The translations under genes were made by a program, and so were the position numbers. DNA of 64,000 bases from NCBI GenBank assembly GCA_046349395.1, contig JAXMCK010000011.1, positions 1-64,000 of the forward strand, read 5' to 3'. The DNA is from JAXMCK01 sp046349395 (GTDB lineage Bacteria; Pseudomonadota; Alphaproteobacteria; Geminicoccales; Geminicoccaceae). Within the stretch, counting starts at the first letter, position 1, and every line of letters starts with the position of its first letter. This document shows positions 34,352-43,090 of the stretch, one piece after another. The notes below the pieces were generated by a model. It was not told the DNA's origin and searched no databases. It saw only the letters and a program-made list of their open reading frames with translations.

Positions 34352-35374
34352 ATGGCCGGCATGGAGCAGGTGACCCTCGGCCGGTCCGGCCTCTTCGTCA
34401 GCCGCTTGTGCCTCGGCACGATGATGTTCGGCGGGGCTGCCGACCGCACCGTCTCCGCCCGGATCCTTGAGCGGGCGCGCGAGGTCGGCATGACCTTCGT
34501 CGACACCGCGGACGTCTACAATCAGGGCCTGTCCGAGGAGATTGTCGGCGAGGCGATCGAAATCGACCGGCCGGGCTGGGTGCTGGCCACCAAGGCCGGC
34601 AACGCGATGGGCGAGGGGCCGAACGCCAGGGGCCTGTCGCGGCGCTGGCTGCACCTCGCCTGCGAGGCCAGCCTGAAGCGGCTGCGCACCGACTGGATCG
34701 ACCTCTACTATCTCCACCGCGAGGATCCGCACACGCCCTTGGAGGAGACCGTCGCCGCCGTGGGCGATCTCCTCCGCTCCGGCAAGATCCGCTATTTCGG
34801 CCTCTCCAACTTTCGCGCCTGGCGAATCGCCGAGATCGTCCGCCTGTGCGACGCCCAGGGGGTCGCCCGGCCGGTCGTGCTCCAGCCCTACTACAACATC
34901 ATGAACCGCCAGCCCGAGGTCGAGCTGCTGCCGGCCTGCGGCCATTACGGCCTCGGCGTGTGCCCCTACAGCCCGCTCGCCCGCGGCGTGCTCACCGGCA
35001 AGTACGACCCCGACGCACCCCCGCCCGAGACGACGCGCGCCGGGCGTGCGGACAAGCGCATGATGGAGACCGAGTGGCGCCCCGAAAGCCTGCGCATCGC
35101 GCGCCAGCTGAGGGACCACGCCGCCGCCCGCGGCATCACTCCCGGCCAGTTCGCCCTCGCCTGGCTGCTCAACAACCGCCTGATCACCGCCCCCATCGCC
35201 GGCCCGCGCACGCAGGAGCAGTTCGAGGATTACCTCGGCGCCCTCGACTATACCTTCACGCCCGAGGACGAGGCGCTCGTCGACAGCCTCGTCACCACCG
35301 GCCACCCGTCGAGCCCCGGCTACAACGACCCCGCCTACCCGATCGAGGGCCGCCGCCCGCGGTCGTCGGTCTAG
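34352..35374 (+). CDS. Aldo/keto reductase
   Basis: 340 aa. It belongs to the bacterial AKR group that includes YajO/Tas: LGRSGLFVSRLCLGTMMFGG, the Asp/Tyr pair in FVDTADVYNQGLSE, Lys in LATKAGN, His in YYLHREDPHTPLEETV, and cofactor contacts in YSPLARGVLTGKY and TAPIAGPRTQEQFEDYL. NADPH-dependent reduction of a carbonyl substrate is expected; the substrate is unknown. The ribosome binding site GGAG lies 10 bp before the ATG, and the gene is coupled to the dehydrogenase-like gene upstream. Confidence 0.88.
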   Translation: MAGMEQVTLGRSGLFVSRLCLGTMMFGGAADRTVSARILERAREVGMTFVDTADVYNQGLSEEIVGEAIEIDRPGWVLATKAGNAMGEGPNARGLSRRWLHLACEASLKRLRTDWIDLYYLHREDPHTPLEETVAAVGDLLRSGKIRYFGLSNFRAWRIAEIVRLCDAQGVARPVVLQPYYNIMNRQPEVELLPACGHYGLGVCPYSPLARGVLTGKYDPDAPPPETTRAGRADKRMMETEWRPESLRIARQLRDHAAARGITPGQFALAWLLNNRLITAPIAGPRTQEQFEDYLGALDYTFTPEDEALVDSLVTTGHPSSPGYNDPAYPIEGRRPRSSV

Positions 35375-35407
35375 CGACCAGGTCAGCCGCCTGGCAGGGC
35401 GTTACCC

Positions 35408-35884
35408 TCAGCTCTCCCGACTTTCCCCAACCTGCAGGCGGCCGTGCTCGACGGTGAGCCACCGGCATCCGGCGCCACGATGGTCGAACAGAGTCCACCG
35501 CGGGCCGCCGCCTGTGGTCGTTTGCGACACCACGTGCCACCCGGTCGAGAGCTCCAGGTCGATCTCGGGCAGCCGCCCCACGAGGGTGGCGCCGATGACG
35601 GTGGCGCCTCTGAGGCGACCGAGGGCGCGCTGCCACCGCGCGGCGTCGGTCGCCGATCCGCACAGGATCGACCGCCGCCCCTCGAGTCGCCAGCCCCCTT
35701 CGAGCATCAGGCCCATCTCGCCATCCGGGTTCGACGGCGATCCGTCGCTGCGCGGCGGCCTCGGTGTGAGAACGCCGAACTCCAGGAACAGCGCAGTCCC
35801 GTAACCCTCCCACACGTGCGACACCGGCAGGCCGAGGAGGGGAGCGACGAAGGTGTCGAACAGCATCTGTCTTTGCGCTATCAT
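35408..35884 (-). CDS. Hypothetical protein with conserved-looking N-terminus
   Basis: 158 aa, not recognised. The N-terminal half reads FDTFVAPLLGLPVSHVWEGYGTALFLEFG, then GEMGLMLEGGWRLEGRRSILCGS and a second strand-rich half ending DHRGAGCRWLTVEHGRL. It looks like a beta-rich cytoplasmic domain with no signal or membrane segment. Codon use fits the genome. It converges with the aldo/keto reductase gene and its upstream side faces the delta-60 protein gene. Confidence 0.55.
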   Translation of the reverse strand: MIAQRQMLFDTFVAPLLGLPVSHVWEGYGTALFLEFGVLTPRPPRSDGSPSNPDGEMGLMLEGGWRLEGRRSILCGSATDAARWQRALGRLRGATVIGATLVGRLPEIDLELSTGWHVVSQTTTGGGPRWTLFDHRGAGCRWLTVEHGRLQVGESRES

Positions 35885-36147
35885 GTTGAACTCAGGACGA
35901 ATTAGTAGCTACCGCCTTCGGTCGGCCCTTAGTGCTGTGGGCGAGAGCGTTCGAGCACCCAGGAACGGTCGCTCCGCATGATTCGGCGATAATCCTTTTC
36001 GCTCCGTATGGAAGCACGCCGCGGGAGCGGGACGGCGCCATCTCACTTGCCGCATCGCGACTGCATGCAGGTGGTTCATCATCTCTATCAAATTACACGC
36101 AGATCGAATACAATAATCCTAATGACCTTCTAAGGGGAGGTGGTGAC

Positions 36148-37860
36148 ATGTCTGGGAATATTCTCGCAAACGATGTACGCTTTGCCGTGTTTGTGGCGCT
36201 CGCGACCGCTGCATTTGCAATTGCGACCCCGTGCTGCGCGGTAGCCGCAAAAGCAGGGGCAACACAGCCAAGTGAACTACAATTCATTGCCGACGTCGAT
36301 GCATCGACAGTAGACCTTCGCCCAAGCGTGAAGTTACGCGTCTCGGCTGGCGACCTCGACACGAGCTTCTCGCGCGACGGAAAGGTCCAAACAGAGTTTA
36401 CAGACGGTGGTCAGGCAACAGCGCTGGTTCTCCAATCCGACGGCAAGATCGTCGCCGCCGGCTTTGCCGCTCGGTTCGTCGGTCATGTCTGGATCGTCCA
36501 CACCGTCGTCGCCCGTTACTTCCAGGACGGTAGGCGCGATCCGGGGTTTGGGCGCGATGGACGGGTCGAACTCCCATGCGCCGGCAGCGTCGGTTGGCCT
36601 CGCTCGGTAAAAATACAGCGTGACGGTACACGGGAAAGGATCTTGATAGGCGCCGGCTGCGAGACCCGCCCTGGCAATGGCAATTTCGACTTCACCCTCG
36701 TTCGCCTGAACGAAAACGGCTCGGTAGATCGATCATTCGGTAATGGAGCCGGCACGGTGCAGACCAATTTCGGCACCCGTGATGGAAAGCCAAGTCTGGA
36801 CGAGTTGGATGCCTTGGTTGTTCAGGAGGATGGCAAGGTAGTCGCGGGCGGAGCCACATCTCTGGATGTCGGCACGCGGATGGCGCTCGCACGCTACACG
36901 GCGGACGGTGCGCTCGACCCGAGTTTCGGCGACAATGGTAGGCTGGTGTTCGGAGACAACGTGTTTCCCTGGAACGCCGATGTCCTTGCGCTAGCGATCC
37001 AGCGGGATAGGAAAATAGTCGGAACCGGATTTCGTGAGACGAATACCGGCACGCGTGCCGTACTCTTTCGACTGAACAGGCGCGGCCGCCTCGATGATTC
37101 ATTCGGAACCGGGGGTGTTGTTGTTAGGTCATTTGGTCCCAATTTTTTCACTATTCCGACATCGATCTTGATTCAAAGCGACGACAGGATTGTTATTGGC
37201 GGATATTACTCAGATCCGAGTGATGAAGAATTCAGATACCACGGCTTTGTTGCTCGATATCTCGGAAGCGGCGTGCCAGATTACGAATTCGCAAAGGGTT
37301 TGGCGCGATTGACTATAGGAAATCTGAGCTTTTTTCTTCAGGCCATGTCTGAACAGGTCGATGGCAAATACGTGCTGGCTGGCGGACTATACAGTTCCAA
37401 CCGCGGGCAATTGGTGATGGCAAGATTAGATGTGAATGGCCGGCTCGATCCCACCTTCGGTACGGGAGGTGTAGTCCTGACCCGGGTCAAGGGAAACGGG
37501 GCCGCCAATGCTATACAGGTTCAACCGAACGATGGGCGCCTGATCGTCGCGGGTGTACGAGACCAGTCCAGCGTGAGCGCCTCGTTCTTCTTGGCTCGCT
37601 ACCATGCGCTCACCTGCGGAGGCTATGCAGTGACCCTGGCGGGAACACGCAATGCGGAAGCACTGGTCGGCACCAGCGACGACGACGTCATCTTCACCTC
37701 TGGTGGTGCCGATAAAATCAAGGCCGGTGCCGGCAACGACGTGATCTGCGCCGGCACCGGCAACGATCGCATCGACGGCGGTGGTGGCGTCGACTGGTGC
37801 GACGGCGGCGGCGGAACCGACACGGCGACCTCGTGCGAGACGAGGATCAACGTCCCCTGA
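36148..37860 (+). CDS. Secreted delta-60 repeat beta-propeller protein with C-terminal RTX repeats
   Basis: 570 aa from ATG 36148, chosen for the strong GGGGAGG 7 bp upstream and because a signal peptide follows (FAVFVALATAAFAIATPCCA). Residues ~65-480 contain about six delta-60 repeats of the form LDxSFGxxGxV...QxDGKIVxxG, for example LDTSFSRDGKV, LDPSFGDNGRL and LDPTFGTGGVV, which form a propeller-like fold. Residues ~500-560 carry hemolysin-type Ca2+ nonapeptides (GAGNDVICAGTGNDRIDGGGG). The protein is likely extracellular. Base composition is below the genome average in the 5' part, hinting at transfer. No type I secretion genes are nearby. Confidence 0.85.
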   Translation: MSGNILANDVRFAVFVALATAAFAIATPCCAVAAKAGATQPSELQFIADVDASTVDLRPSVKLRVSAGDLDTSFSRDGKVQTEFTDGGQATALVLQSDGKIVAAGFAARFVGHVWIVHTVVARYFQDGRRDPGFGRDGRVELPCAGSVGWPRSVKIQRDGTRERILIGAGCETRPGNGNFDFTLVRLNENGSVDRSFGNGAGTVQTNFGTRDGKPSLDELDALVVQEDGKVVAGGATSLDVGTRMALARYTADGALDPSFGDNGRLVFGDNVFPWNADVLALAIQRDRKIVGTGFRETNTGTRAVLFRLNRRGRLDDSFGTGGVVVRSFGPNFFTIPTSILIQSDDRIVIGGYYSDPSDEEFRYHGFVARYLGSGVPDYEFAKGLARLTIGNLSFFLQAMSEQVDGKYVLAGGLYSSNRGQLVMARLDVNGRLDPTFGTGGVVLTRVKGNGAANAIQVQPNDGRLIVAGVRDQSSVSASFFLARYHALTCGGYAVTLAGTRNAEALVGTSDDDVIFTSGGADKIKAGAGNDVICAGTGNDRIDGGGGVDWCDGGGGTDTATSCETRINVP

Positions 37861-37869
37861 AATCTTCGG

Positions 37870-38190
37870 GCACGGCTATGCCGACTGGACCAGCCGGGGT
37901 CTGCCAGGCCCGTCGCCAGCAGCGGCCGGAACCGGTACGTGACCGACGTCGAGAGCGATCGTCTCTGTCGAGCCGGTGACGTGGGCGACGTCGGTGCCCG
38001 ATGTCTGTTGCAGGCTGGCCAGGGTCGTGAGGCCGCCGAAGTCGACGGTGATGGTGCCGGCGAGCCTGCTGCAGGCATGGGTCATGGCCAGGCAGAGCGC
38101 CTCATTGCCGAAGCCCCATGCCGGTCTACCGTCGGCGGATGTATCATTCACAAGATCCGAGCTGCCGAACGCCGGATCTGGTGCTTCTTT
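37870..38190 (-). pseudogene. Degenerate copy of the PEP-CTERM gene at 41.0 kb
   Basis: The minus-strand reading FGSSDLVNDTSADGRPAWGF, FGGLTTLASLQQTSGTD and HVTGSTETIALDVGHVPVP aligns with FGTSDLINGTAAAGNPAWGF, VGGFTTLASLQLTPGTY and HITGSTETITLNIGQVPVP of the protein at 41050-41748. After VPVPAA the frame shifts: the expected sorting helix continues in another frame as PLLATGLADPGW, against PLLATGIAGLGW in the intact gene. The N-terminal half is missing. The sequence is a truncated, frameshifted duplicate. Confidence 0.82.
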
Positions 38191-38480
38191 CGCAATGGTA
38201 GCCGTCATCGCTTCCGCGTCGCGAAGAAAGCAGCGGTACCGGCCACCCCTCTATTCCCGGCTGCAGCGACCCCGCCTGCCCGATCGAGGGCCGCCGGCCG
38301 CGTAGCTCGGGCGCAGTCCCGCCCTCGGACAGCTCGACGCCGGCTACTCGCCGGCCAGCCGCGTCGATAGGTGCCGACAGGGCGTCGACAGTCACGTGGG
38401 TCACCGGGGTGATCTGACGCTACAATAATCTTGCAGACGGGGACGCCTCGACGCTTGGTGCGGACTTGGGGCTCCCAGCT

Positions 38481-39754
38481 GGACGGTTCTATCAACGCGC
38501 TCTCTCGCAGGTCTCGGGTGGGGAAGACCGCCTCAGGCAGTGATGTGTCCGGCATAAGCTGTGAGCGTCGGGGCGTCCCGAACCCAGTCCCCCGGGCTGC
38601 CTCAGGTGAAGGCGCACTTCTCCAGAAAGACGAGCCGCTCGAGGTTGTAGACGAGGTTGGCCATCCCGATCTTGGTCGTCGCTCTGGCGAGCCCGATGGT
38701 GCGGACGAAGAGCCCCATCCGGGACTTCTGCTCGGCGAAGACGTGCTCGACACGGGAGCGCACCTTCGACTTCTCGGCATTGGCGCGGCGGGTCCGCTTC
38801 GGCATCGGCTTGCGCGGCGGCTTCTTGCGGTGAATGCGACTGACGAAGCCGTTCCTGACCAGGTGCTCCTCGTTCGCGGCCGAGCGATAGGCGCTGTCGG
38901 CCCACACGCCGGCCGCGGTGTTGGTCTTGTCCAGCAACCCCTCGCGCAGACGAGCACCCTCGTAGGCGGCGGCGTCCGTCACCATCCATGTCCGGATCAG
39001 ACCGAAGCCCCGGTCGATGCCGATATGGTTCTGGTAACCGAAGGTAGGGATGGCGATGTCGACGGGCGGCCTAGTCCCGCCCGACCGCTCCTTGGCTTTG
39101 GAGAACTTCACGGTCCAACGGGCATCCCGATCCTTCTGCCGGAGCTTGCCGGGACGCGCCTTCCAATCCTCGGGGACGCGCCCTTCCTTGATCGCCTGCT
39201 TCTCATCCTCGGTGTTGCGCTGCTTGGGGGCGGCCACGAGGCTGGCGTCGACGATCTGGCCCGACATGGCGATGAAGCCCGCCGCCCGCAGCGCGGCGTC
39301 GAAGCGCTCGAACAGGCCACGGATCGCCCCCGCCCTGGTGAGCTTCTCGCGGAACAGCCAGATCGTGCGGGCGTCGGGCACCCGGTCGGACAGCCCCAGG
39401 CCGAGGAACCGCATGAAGGACAGCCGGTCGTTGATCAGGAACTCGGTGCGCTCGTCCGAGAGATTGTTCGCCGCCTGGATCACCAGCACCTTGAACATCA
39501 TGACGGGGTCGAAGGGCGGCCGCCCACCCTGCAGACCCGACCGGTAGCCGAGCGCCGCATCCAGCTCCGACCCGAACATCTCGAAATCAACGACACGCCC
39601 GAACGCCACGAGCTGGTCGCCGAGATCGCTCAGCCGCCGAAGGCGATCGTCCACATCGAAGAACCCCGGCTCGCTACCCATCGGCTCGCTCCTCAACCCG
39701 CAAGGTGGATTGAATCAGATCGAGCCGGAAACCGCGAGGTTGTTAGAACCGTCC
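38481..39754 (-). mobile_element. IS5-family insertion sequence, complete
   Basis: The 1274-bp element has terminal inverted repeats GGACGGTTCTATCAAC (left) and GGACGGTTCTAACAAC (right, read inward), 15 of 16 bases matching. It is flanked by AGCT on both sides (38477-38480 and 39755-39758), which I read as a 4-bp target duplication. One intact transposase gene fills the element. The preserved ends and duplication suggest a fairly recent insertion. Confidence 0.85.
38602..39681 (-). CDS. IS5-family transposase
   Basis: 359 aa from ATG 39681. The N-terminal DUF772-type region includes GGRPPFDPVMMFKVLVIQ and LSDERTEFLINDRLSFMRFLGL. The DDE catalytic residues fit Asp in SGQIVDASLV, Asp in GVWADSAYRS, and Glu in VRSRVEHVFAEQK (the Y-x2-R-x3-E-x6-K-like signature, here RSRVEHVFAEQK). 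It cuts and joins the element's own ends. The frame is intact and lies between the inverted repeats. Confidence 0.92.
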   Translation of the reverse strand: MGSEPGFFDVDDRLRRLSDLGDQLVAFGRVVDFEMFGSELDAALGYRSGLQGGRPPFDPVMMFKVLVIQAANNLSDERTEFLINDRLSFMRFLGLGLSDRVPDARTIWLFREKLTRAGAIRGLFERFDAALRAAGFIAMSGQIVDASLVAAPKQRNTEDEKQAIKEGRVPEDWKARPGKLRQKDRDARWTVKFSKAKERSGGTRPPVDIAIPTFGYQNHIGIDRGFGLIRTWMVTDAAAYEGARLREGLLDKTNTAAGVWADSAYRSAANEEHLVRNGFVSRIHRKKPPRKPMPKRTRRANAEKSKVRSRVEHVFAEQKSRMGLFVRTIGLARATTKIGMANLVYNLERLVFLEKCAFT

Positions 39755-39910
39755 AGCTGTTCTGCGTCCATGCTCAAGAAATCTTGAAATGAGACCTCGC
39801 CGGTAGGTGCGACAACGTCGCGCCGGTCGACAGGTGTGGACTTCGTGGATACTATAGTCATTCCAACCGGTGCGCGAAGGCGGGCCGGGCAGACCGCCAG
39901 GGACAAGGCC

Positions 39911-40969
39911 ATGGCGACATCGCTCTTCAGGCTCGGTCAGCCCAGTCCGGCGGCCACGTCCCAGGGTATCCTGTCGCGGCTCTGCATGACGAAGCTGGAG
40001 TCCCGCGGCCTGGAGTGGCGCTCGCTGGCGCGGCGGCACGGGCTCGATACCGCCCGCCTGCAGGCACCCCACCCTCGCGTCCTCGTCCGCAGCGAGACCG
40101 CCTTCGTCCGCGAGGCCATGCATCTGGCCGGCGACCCGGACCTGTGCTGGTCGCTCGGTGCCTGGGACCTCCGCGATTTCGGCCTGCACGGCTACACCAT
40201 GCTGAACCAGCCGGACCTGCGCGGCGCGCTGCGCTATCTGCTGTGGTTCGGCCGCAGCCACACCGAGGGGCTGGACCTCGACCTCGTGGAGGCGAACGGC
40301 GAGGCGACGCTGGTCGACACCATCACGCCGCTGCCCATCACGAGCGAGTTCCTCCTCCATCTGATGCTGTCGGTCCTGCGCCAGCTGGCCGGCCCGGACT
40401 TCCAGCCGCTCCGCGCCGCGACGCACCAGACCGACCCGAACCGTCTGCGGCTGCTGTCGGACCGCATCGGCAGGCCGGTCGAAGGCTTCCCCGCACCGTT
40501 GACCTTCATCAGCTTCCCGTCGCACCTCTTGGATCGGCCCATCACCGGGGCGGACGGGGATCTCGCGGACGTGCTGCACGGCCTGGGCACGCAGACCGCC
40601 GCCGAGGTCGCCGAGCGCCGCGCCGAGTTGCACGAGCTTCGGTCCGCTGTTCTGGCTCTCCTGCCAAGTGGAACACCGACGGCGGCCCGGGTCGCGGACG
40701 CCCTCGGGATCACGCTGGGAACCCTGCAGGAGCGGCTGGGTCGGCTGGGCGTCCGGCTGCCCCGGCTGGTCGACGCGATCCGCGCCGATCTCGGCCGGCA
40801 GATGCTGGCGATGCCCCACATGACCCTGACCCGCGCCGCGCGGGCTCTGGGTTACGCTCGGCCTCGCACCCTGGCCCGGGCACACAATCGCTGGTGGGGA
40901 ACGCCACTACGGGACGGCCGCAAGGGTGACGTTCGGGCCGGAGCCCTGCGCCCCGAACCTACGCACTGA
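39911..40969 (+). CDS. AraC family regulator with arabinose-binding-like domain (OruR type)
   Basis: 352 aa from ATG 39911. The N-terminal ~190 residues match the Arabinose_bd ligand domain of OruR/ArgR-like regulators (GLEWRSLARRHGLD, FGLHGYTMLNQPDLRGALRYLLWFGRSHTEGLDL). The C-terminal ~100 residues are the AraC double HTH (PTAARVADALGITLGTLQERLGRLGVRLPRLVDAIRADLGRQML, and LTRAARALGYARPRTLARAHNRWWGTP). These usually activate nearby catabolic genes on binding a small effector. The IS5 element ends 152 bp upstream, inside its likely promoter region. Confidence 0.85.
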   Translation: MATSLFRLGQPSPAATSQGILSRLCMTKLESRGLEWRSLARRHGLDTARLQAPHPRVLVRSETAFVREAMHLAGDPDLCWSLGAWDLRDFGLHGYTMLNQPDLRGALRYLLWFGRSHTEGLDLDLVEANGEATLVDTITPLPITSEFLLHLMLSVLRQLAGPDFQPLRAATHQTDPNRLRLLSDRIGRPVEGFPAPLTFISFPSHLLDRPITGADGDLADVLHGLGTQTAAEVAERRAELHELRSAVLALLPSGTPTAARVADALGITLGTLQERLGRLGVRLPRLVDAIRADLGRQMLAMPHMTLTRAARALGYARPRTLARAHNRWWGTPLRDGRKGDVRAGALRPEPTH

Positions 40970-41049
40970 CGGGCGTCGACCGGCGAAGATAGTCCATCTC
41001 GCCCAAGGCACGCGCCAGCCGAAGCGGCGAGGGTCGAGCAGACCAAGGA

Positions 41050-41748
41050 TCAGGTCAGCAGGCGTTTTTGGACAAGCATGGGGAATGCGTTCGACCGGCG
41101 CGACGACGACCGCATCGCGCTGTCGCCTCTTCCGTGCCGCCGCCGCACCCATCCCAGACCGGCAATACCCGTCGCCAGCAGCGGCAGTGCGGCCGGGACG
41201 GGCACCTGGCCGATATTGAGGGTGATCGTCTCGGTCGAGCCGGTAATGTGGTAGACGTAGGTGCCGGGCGTCAGCTGCAGGCTGGCGAGGGTGGTGAACC
41301 CGCCGACGTCGAAGGTGAGCCGGCCGGCGAGGCTGGTGCCGGCATAGGTGCTGGGCAGGTGGAGCGAGCCACTGGCGAAGCCCCAGGCCGGGTTGCCGGC
41401 GGCGGCCGTGCCGTTGATCAGGTCCGAGGTGCCGAACACCGGGCCGGGCTCGTCCAGCGCATAGGTCGCCGTCGTCGTCGCGCCGAAGGCCTGGAAGCGG
41501 ACGATCCCCTGCGAGGCCACGATGGAGGGGCCGGCACCTGCCGTGCAGCGCACGAGCGTGGGCGAGGACGAGCCCCTGCAGGTCGGGGCTACCCCTGTGA
41601 GATCGAGCGAGCCCGTCGCCTCGAAGACCACGGCGCGGCCCACTTCCGTCGCGTTCACGACGACGGACGCCTCCGCCGGGGCGCCGAGCGGCCAGACCAG
41701 CGCAACCAGTGCCGCGACGGCGGCGACGACCCCGATCCCGCACTTCAT
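41050..41748 (-). CDS. PEP-CTERM sorting-domain protein
   Basis: 232 aa from ATG 41748. A signal peptide (GIGVVAAVAALVALVWPLG) leads, and the C-terminus has the sorting signal VPVPAALPLLATGIAGLGWVRRR: short VP motif, membrane helix, Arg cluster. Such proteins are processed by an exosortase and delivered to the cell surface or extracellular matrix. The middle domain is beta-rich with one Cys pair (CRGSSSPTLVRC). The tail extends ~25 residues past the Arg cluster, longer than normal. A decayed copy lies at 37.9 kb. Confidence 0.82.
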   Translation of the reverse strand: MKCGIGVVAAVAALVALVWPLGAPAEASVVVNATEVGRAVVFEATGSLDLTGVAPTCRGSSSPTLVRCTAGAGPSIVASQGIVRFQAFGATTTATYALDEPGPVFGTSDLINGTAAAGNPAWGFASGSLHLPSTYAGTSLAGRLTFDVGGFTTLASLQLTPGTYVYHITGSTETITLNIGQVPVPAALPLLATGIAGLGWVRRRHGRGDSAMRSSSRRSNAFPMLVQKRLLT

Positions 41749-41972
41749 CTGCCGGCGACGCTCCCCCCATGCTCCGCTGACGACTTCATGCCCGAGCATT
41801 AGAGAGGTGTAACTGATCGACTTTTAGAAAGACCTGGCAGGCTGCTCCACCAAGGGTAGCGCTACGGGCACCGGCGCGCAGCCGTACCGGGCGATGGCGT
41901 GTGGCGTCGACGCGGTACCGAAACCCGCCCGGCGGCGCTATCCGGCGGCCACCGATCGGAAGGGGGACCGAC

Positions 41973-43040
41973 ATGATCGCCTTGGCCAGGATTTCGGTGG
42001 TGGCACTCGCACTCGGGCTCCTGCCAGCCGCTGCGGAAGCCTGCTCGCGCGTCACCTGGCTGGGCCCGCAGAACGAGGTGATCACCGGCCGGTCGATGGA
42101 CTGGCCCTACGCCTTCGACACCCACTTCTACATCTTCCCGCGCGGGACGAAGAACGTCGGAATCGACACGCCGGACGGGCTCACCTGGACCAGCACCTAC
42201 GGCACGGTGGTCGCCGGCGGCAGCACCACGCCGGGCGGCCCGATCGACGGCGTCTTCGACGGCATCAACGAGAAGGGCCTGGGTGCGAACCTCCTCTACC
42301 TCGCCGAGACCGAATGGCCGGCACCCGGCACCGACAAGCCGCACGTCTCCTGGGCGGCGTGGCTGCAATACGTGCTCTCGAGCTACGCCACCGTGACCGA
42401 GGCGGTCGACGCCATCGCCCGGCAGCCCGTCTATCTCGTGCCGGCCAATTTCGGTCCGGGCGGGATAGCCCATCCGAGCGTCCATCTCTCGCTCAGCGAT
42501 CCGTCCGGCGATTCCGCGGTCGTCGAGTATCTGGACGGCAAGCCGGTCATCCACCATGGCCGCGAGTTCCAGGTGATGACCAACAGCCCGCCCTATGCGG
42601 AGCAGTTGACGCTGAACAATTACTGGCGGCGGCTGGACGGGTCGAAGGTCCTGCCGGGCTCGCACCAGTCCGAGGACCGCTTCGTGCGCGCCACCTACTA
42701 TCTGGGGCACCTACCGAACACGACCGACGAGCGCCGGCAGGTCGCCGGCGTGCAGAGCGTGATGCGCAACGTCTCCGTCCCCTGGGGCGAGCCCGATCCG
42801 CAGCATCCCAACATCGCGCCCACCTACTGGCGGACGGTGATCGACCACACGCGCGGCGTCTACTACTTCGAATCGGCCCTCAGCCCCGACATCGTCTGGG
42901 TGAATCTCGGCGAGATCGACTTCAGGCCCGAGTCGGGCATCCGTGCCGTCGCCCTGGAGGGGCCGTCCGGCTTCGCCCTCATGGGCAAGATCAACGGCGC
43001 CTTCCAGCCCGCCGCCCCGATCGCCTATCTGAAGCCGTAA
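41973..43040 (+). CDS. Secreted linear-amide hydrolase (choloylglycine hydrolase/penicillin V acylase family)
   Basis: 355 aa from ATG 41973; the frame is open upstream but this ATG begins a signal peptide (MIALARISVVALALGLLPAAAEA). Signal cleavage exposes Cys24 (AEA|CSRVTW), the N-terminal nucleophile of this Ntn family. Other markers are TGRSMDWPYAFDTH, GINEKGLGANLLYL, and NSPPYAEQLTLNNYW (Asn of the oxyanion region). It would cleave a side-chain amide such as a bile-salt, penicillin V or acyl-homoserine-lactone bond in the periplasm; the substrate is not decided by sequence. Confidence 0.9.
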   Translation: MIALARISVVALALGLLPAAAEACSRVTWLGPQNEVITGRSMDWPYAFDTHFYIFPRGTKNVGIDTPDGLTWTSTYGTVVAGGSTTPGGPIDGVFDGINEKGLGANLLYLAETEWPAPGTDKPHVSWAAWLQYVLSSYATVTEAVDAIARQPVYLVPANFGPGGIAHPSVHLSLSDPSGDSAVVEYLDGKPVIHHGREFQVMTNSPPYAEQLTLNNYWRRLDGSKVLPGSHQSEDRFVRATYYLGHLPNTTDERRQVAGVQSVMRNVSVPWGEPDPQHPNIAPTYWRTVIDHTRGVYYFESALSPDIVWVNLGEIDFRPESGIRAVALEGPSGFALMGKINGAFQPAAPIAYLKP

Positions 43041-43090
43041 GGCCGTCCAGCATCCGCAACGGCGGGGGCACGACGGGTCGATGATGCCCC

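Noticed and set aside
38205..38480. Possible gene remnant between the decayed PEP-CTERM copy and the IS element
   Set aside because: Short frames on both strands have no motif; I could not connect them to the duplicate or to any family.
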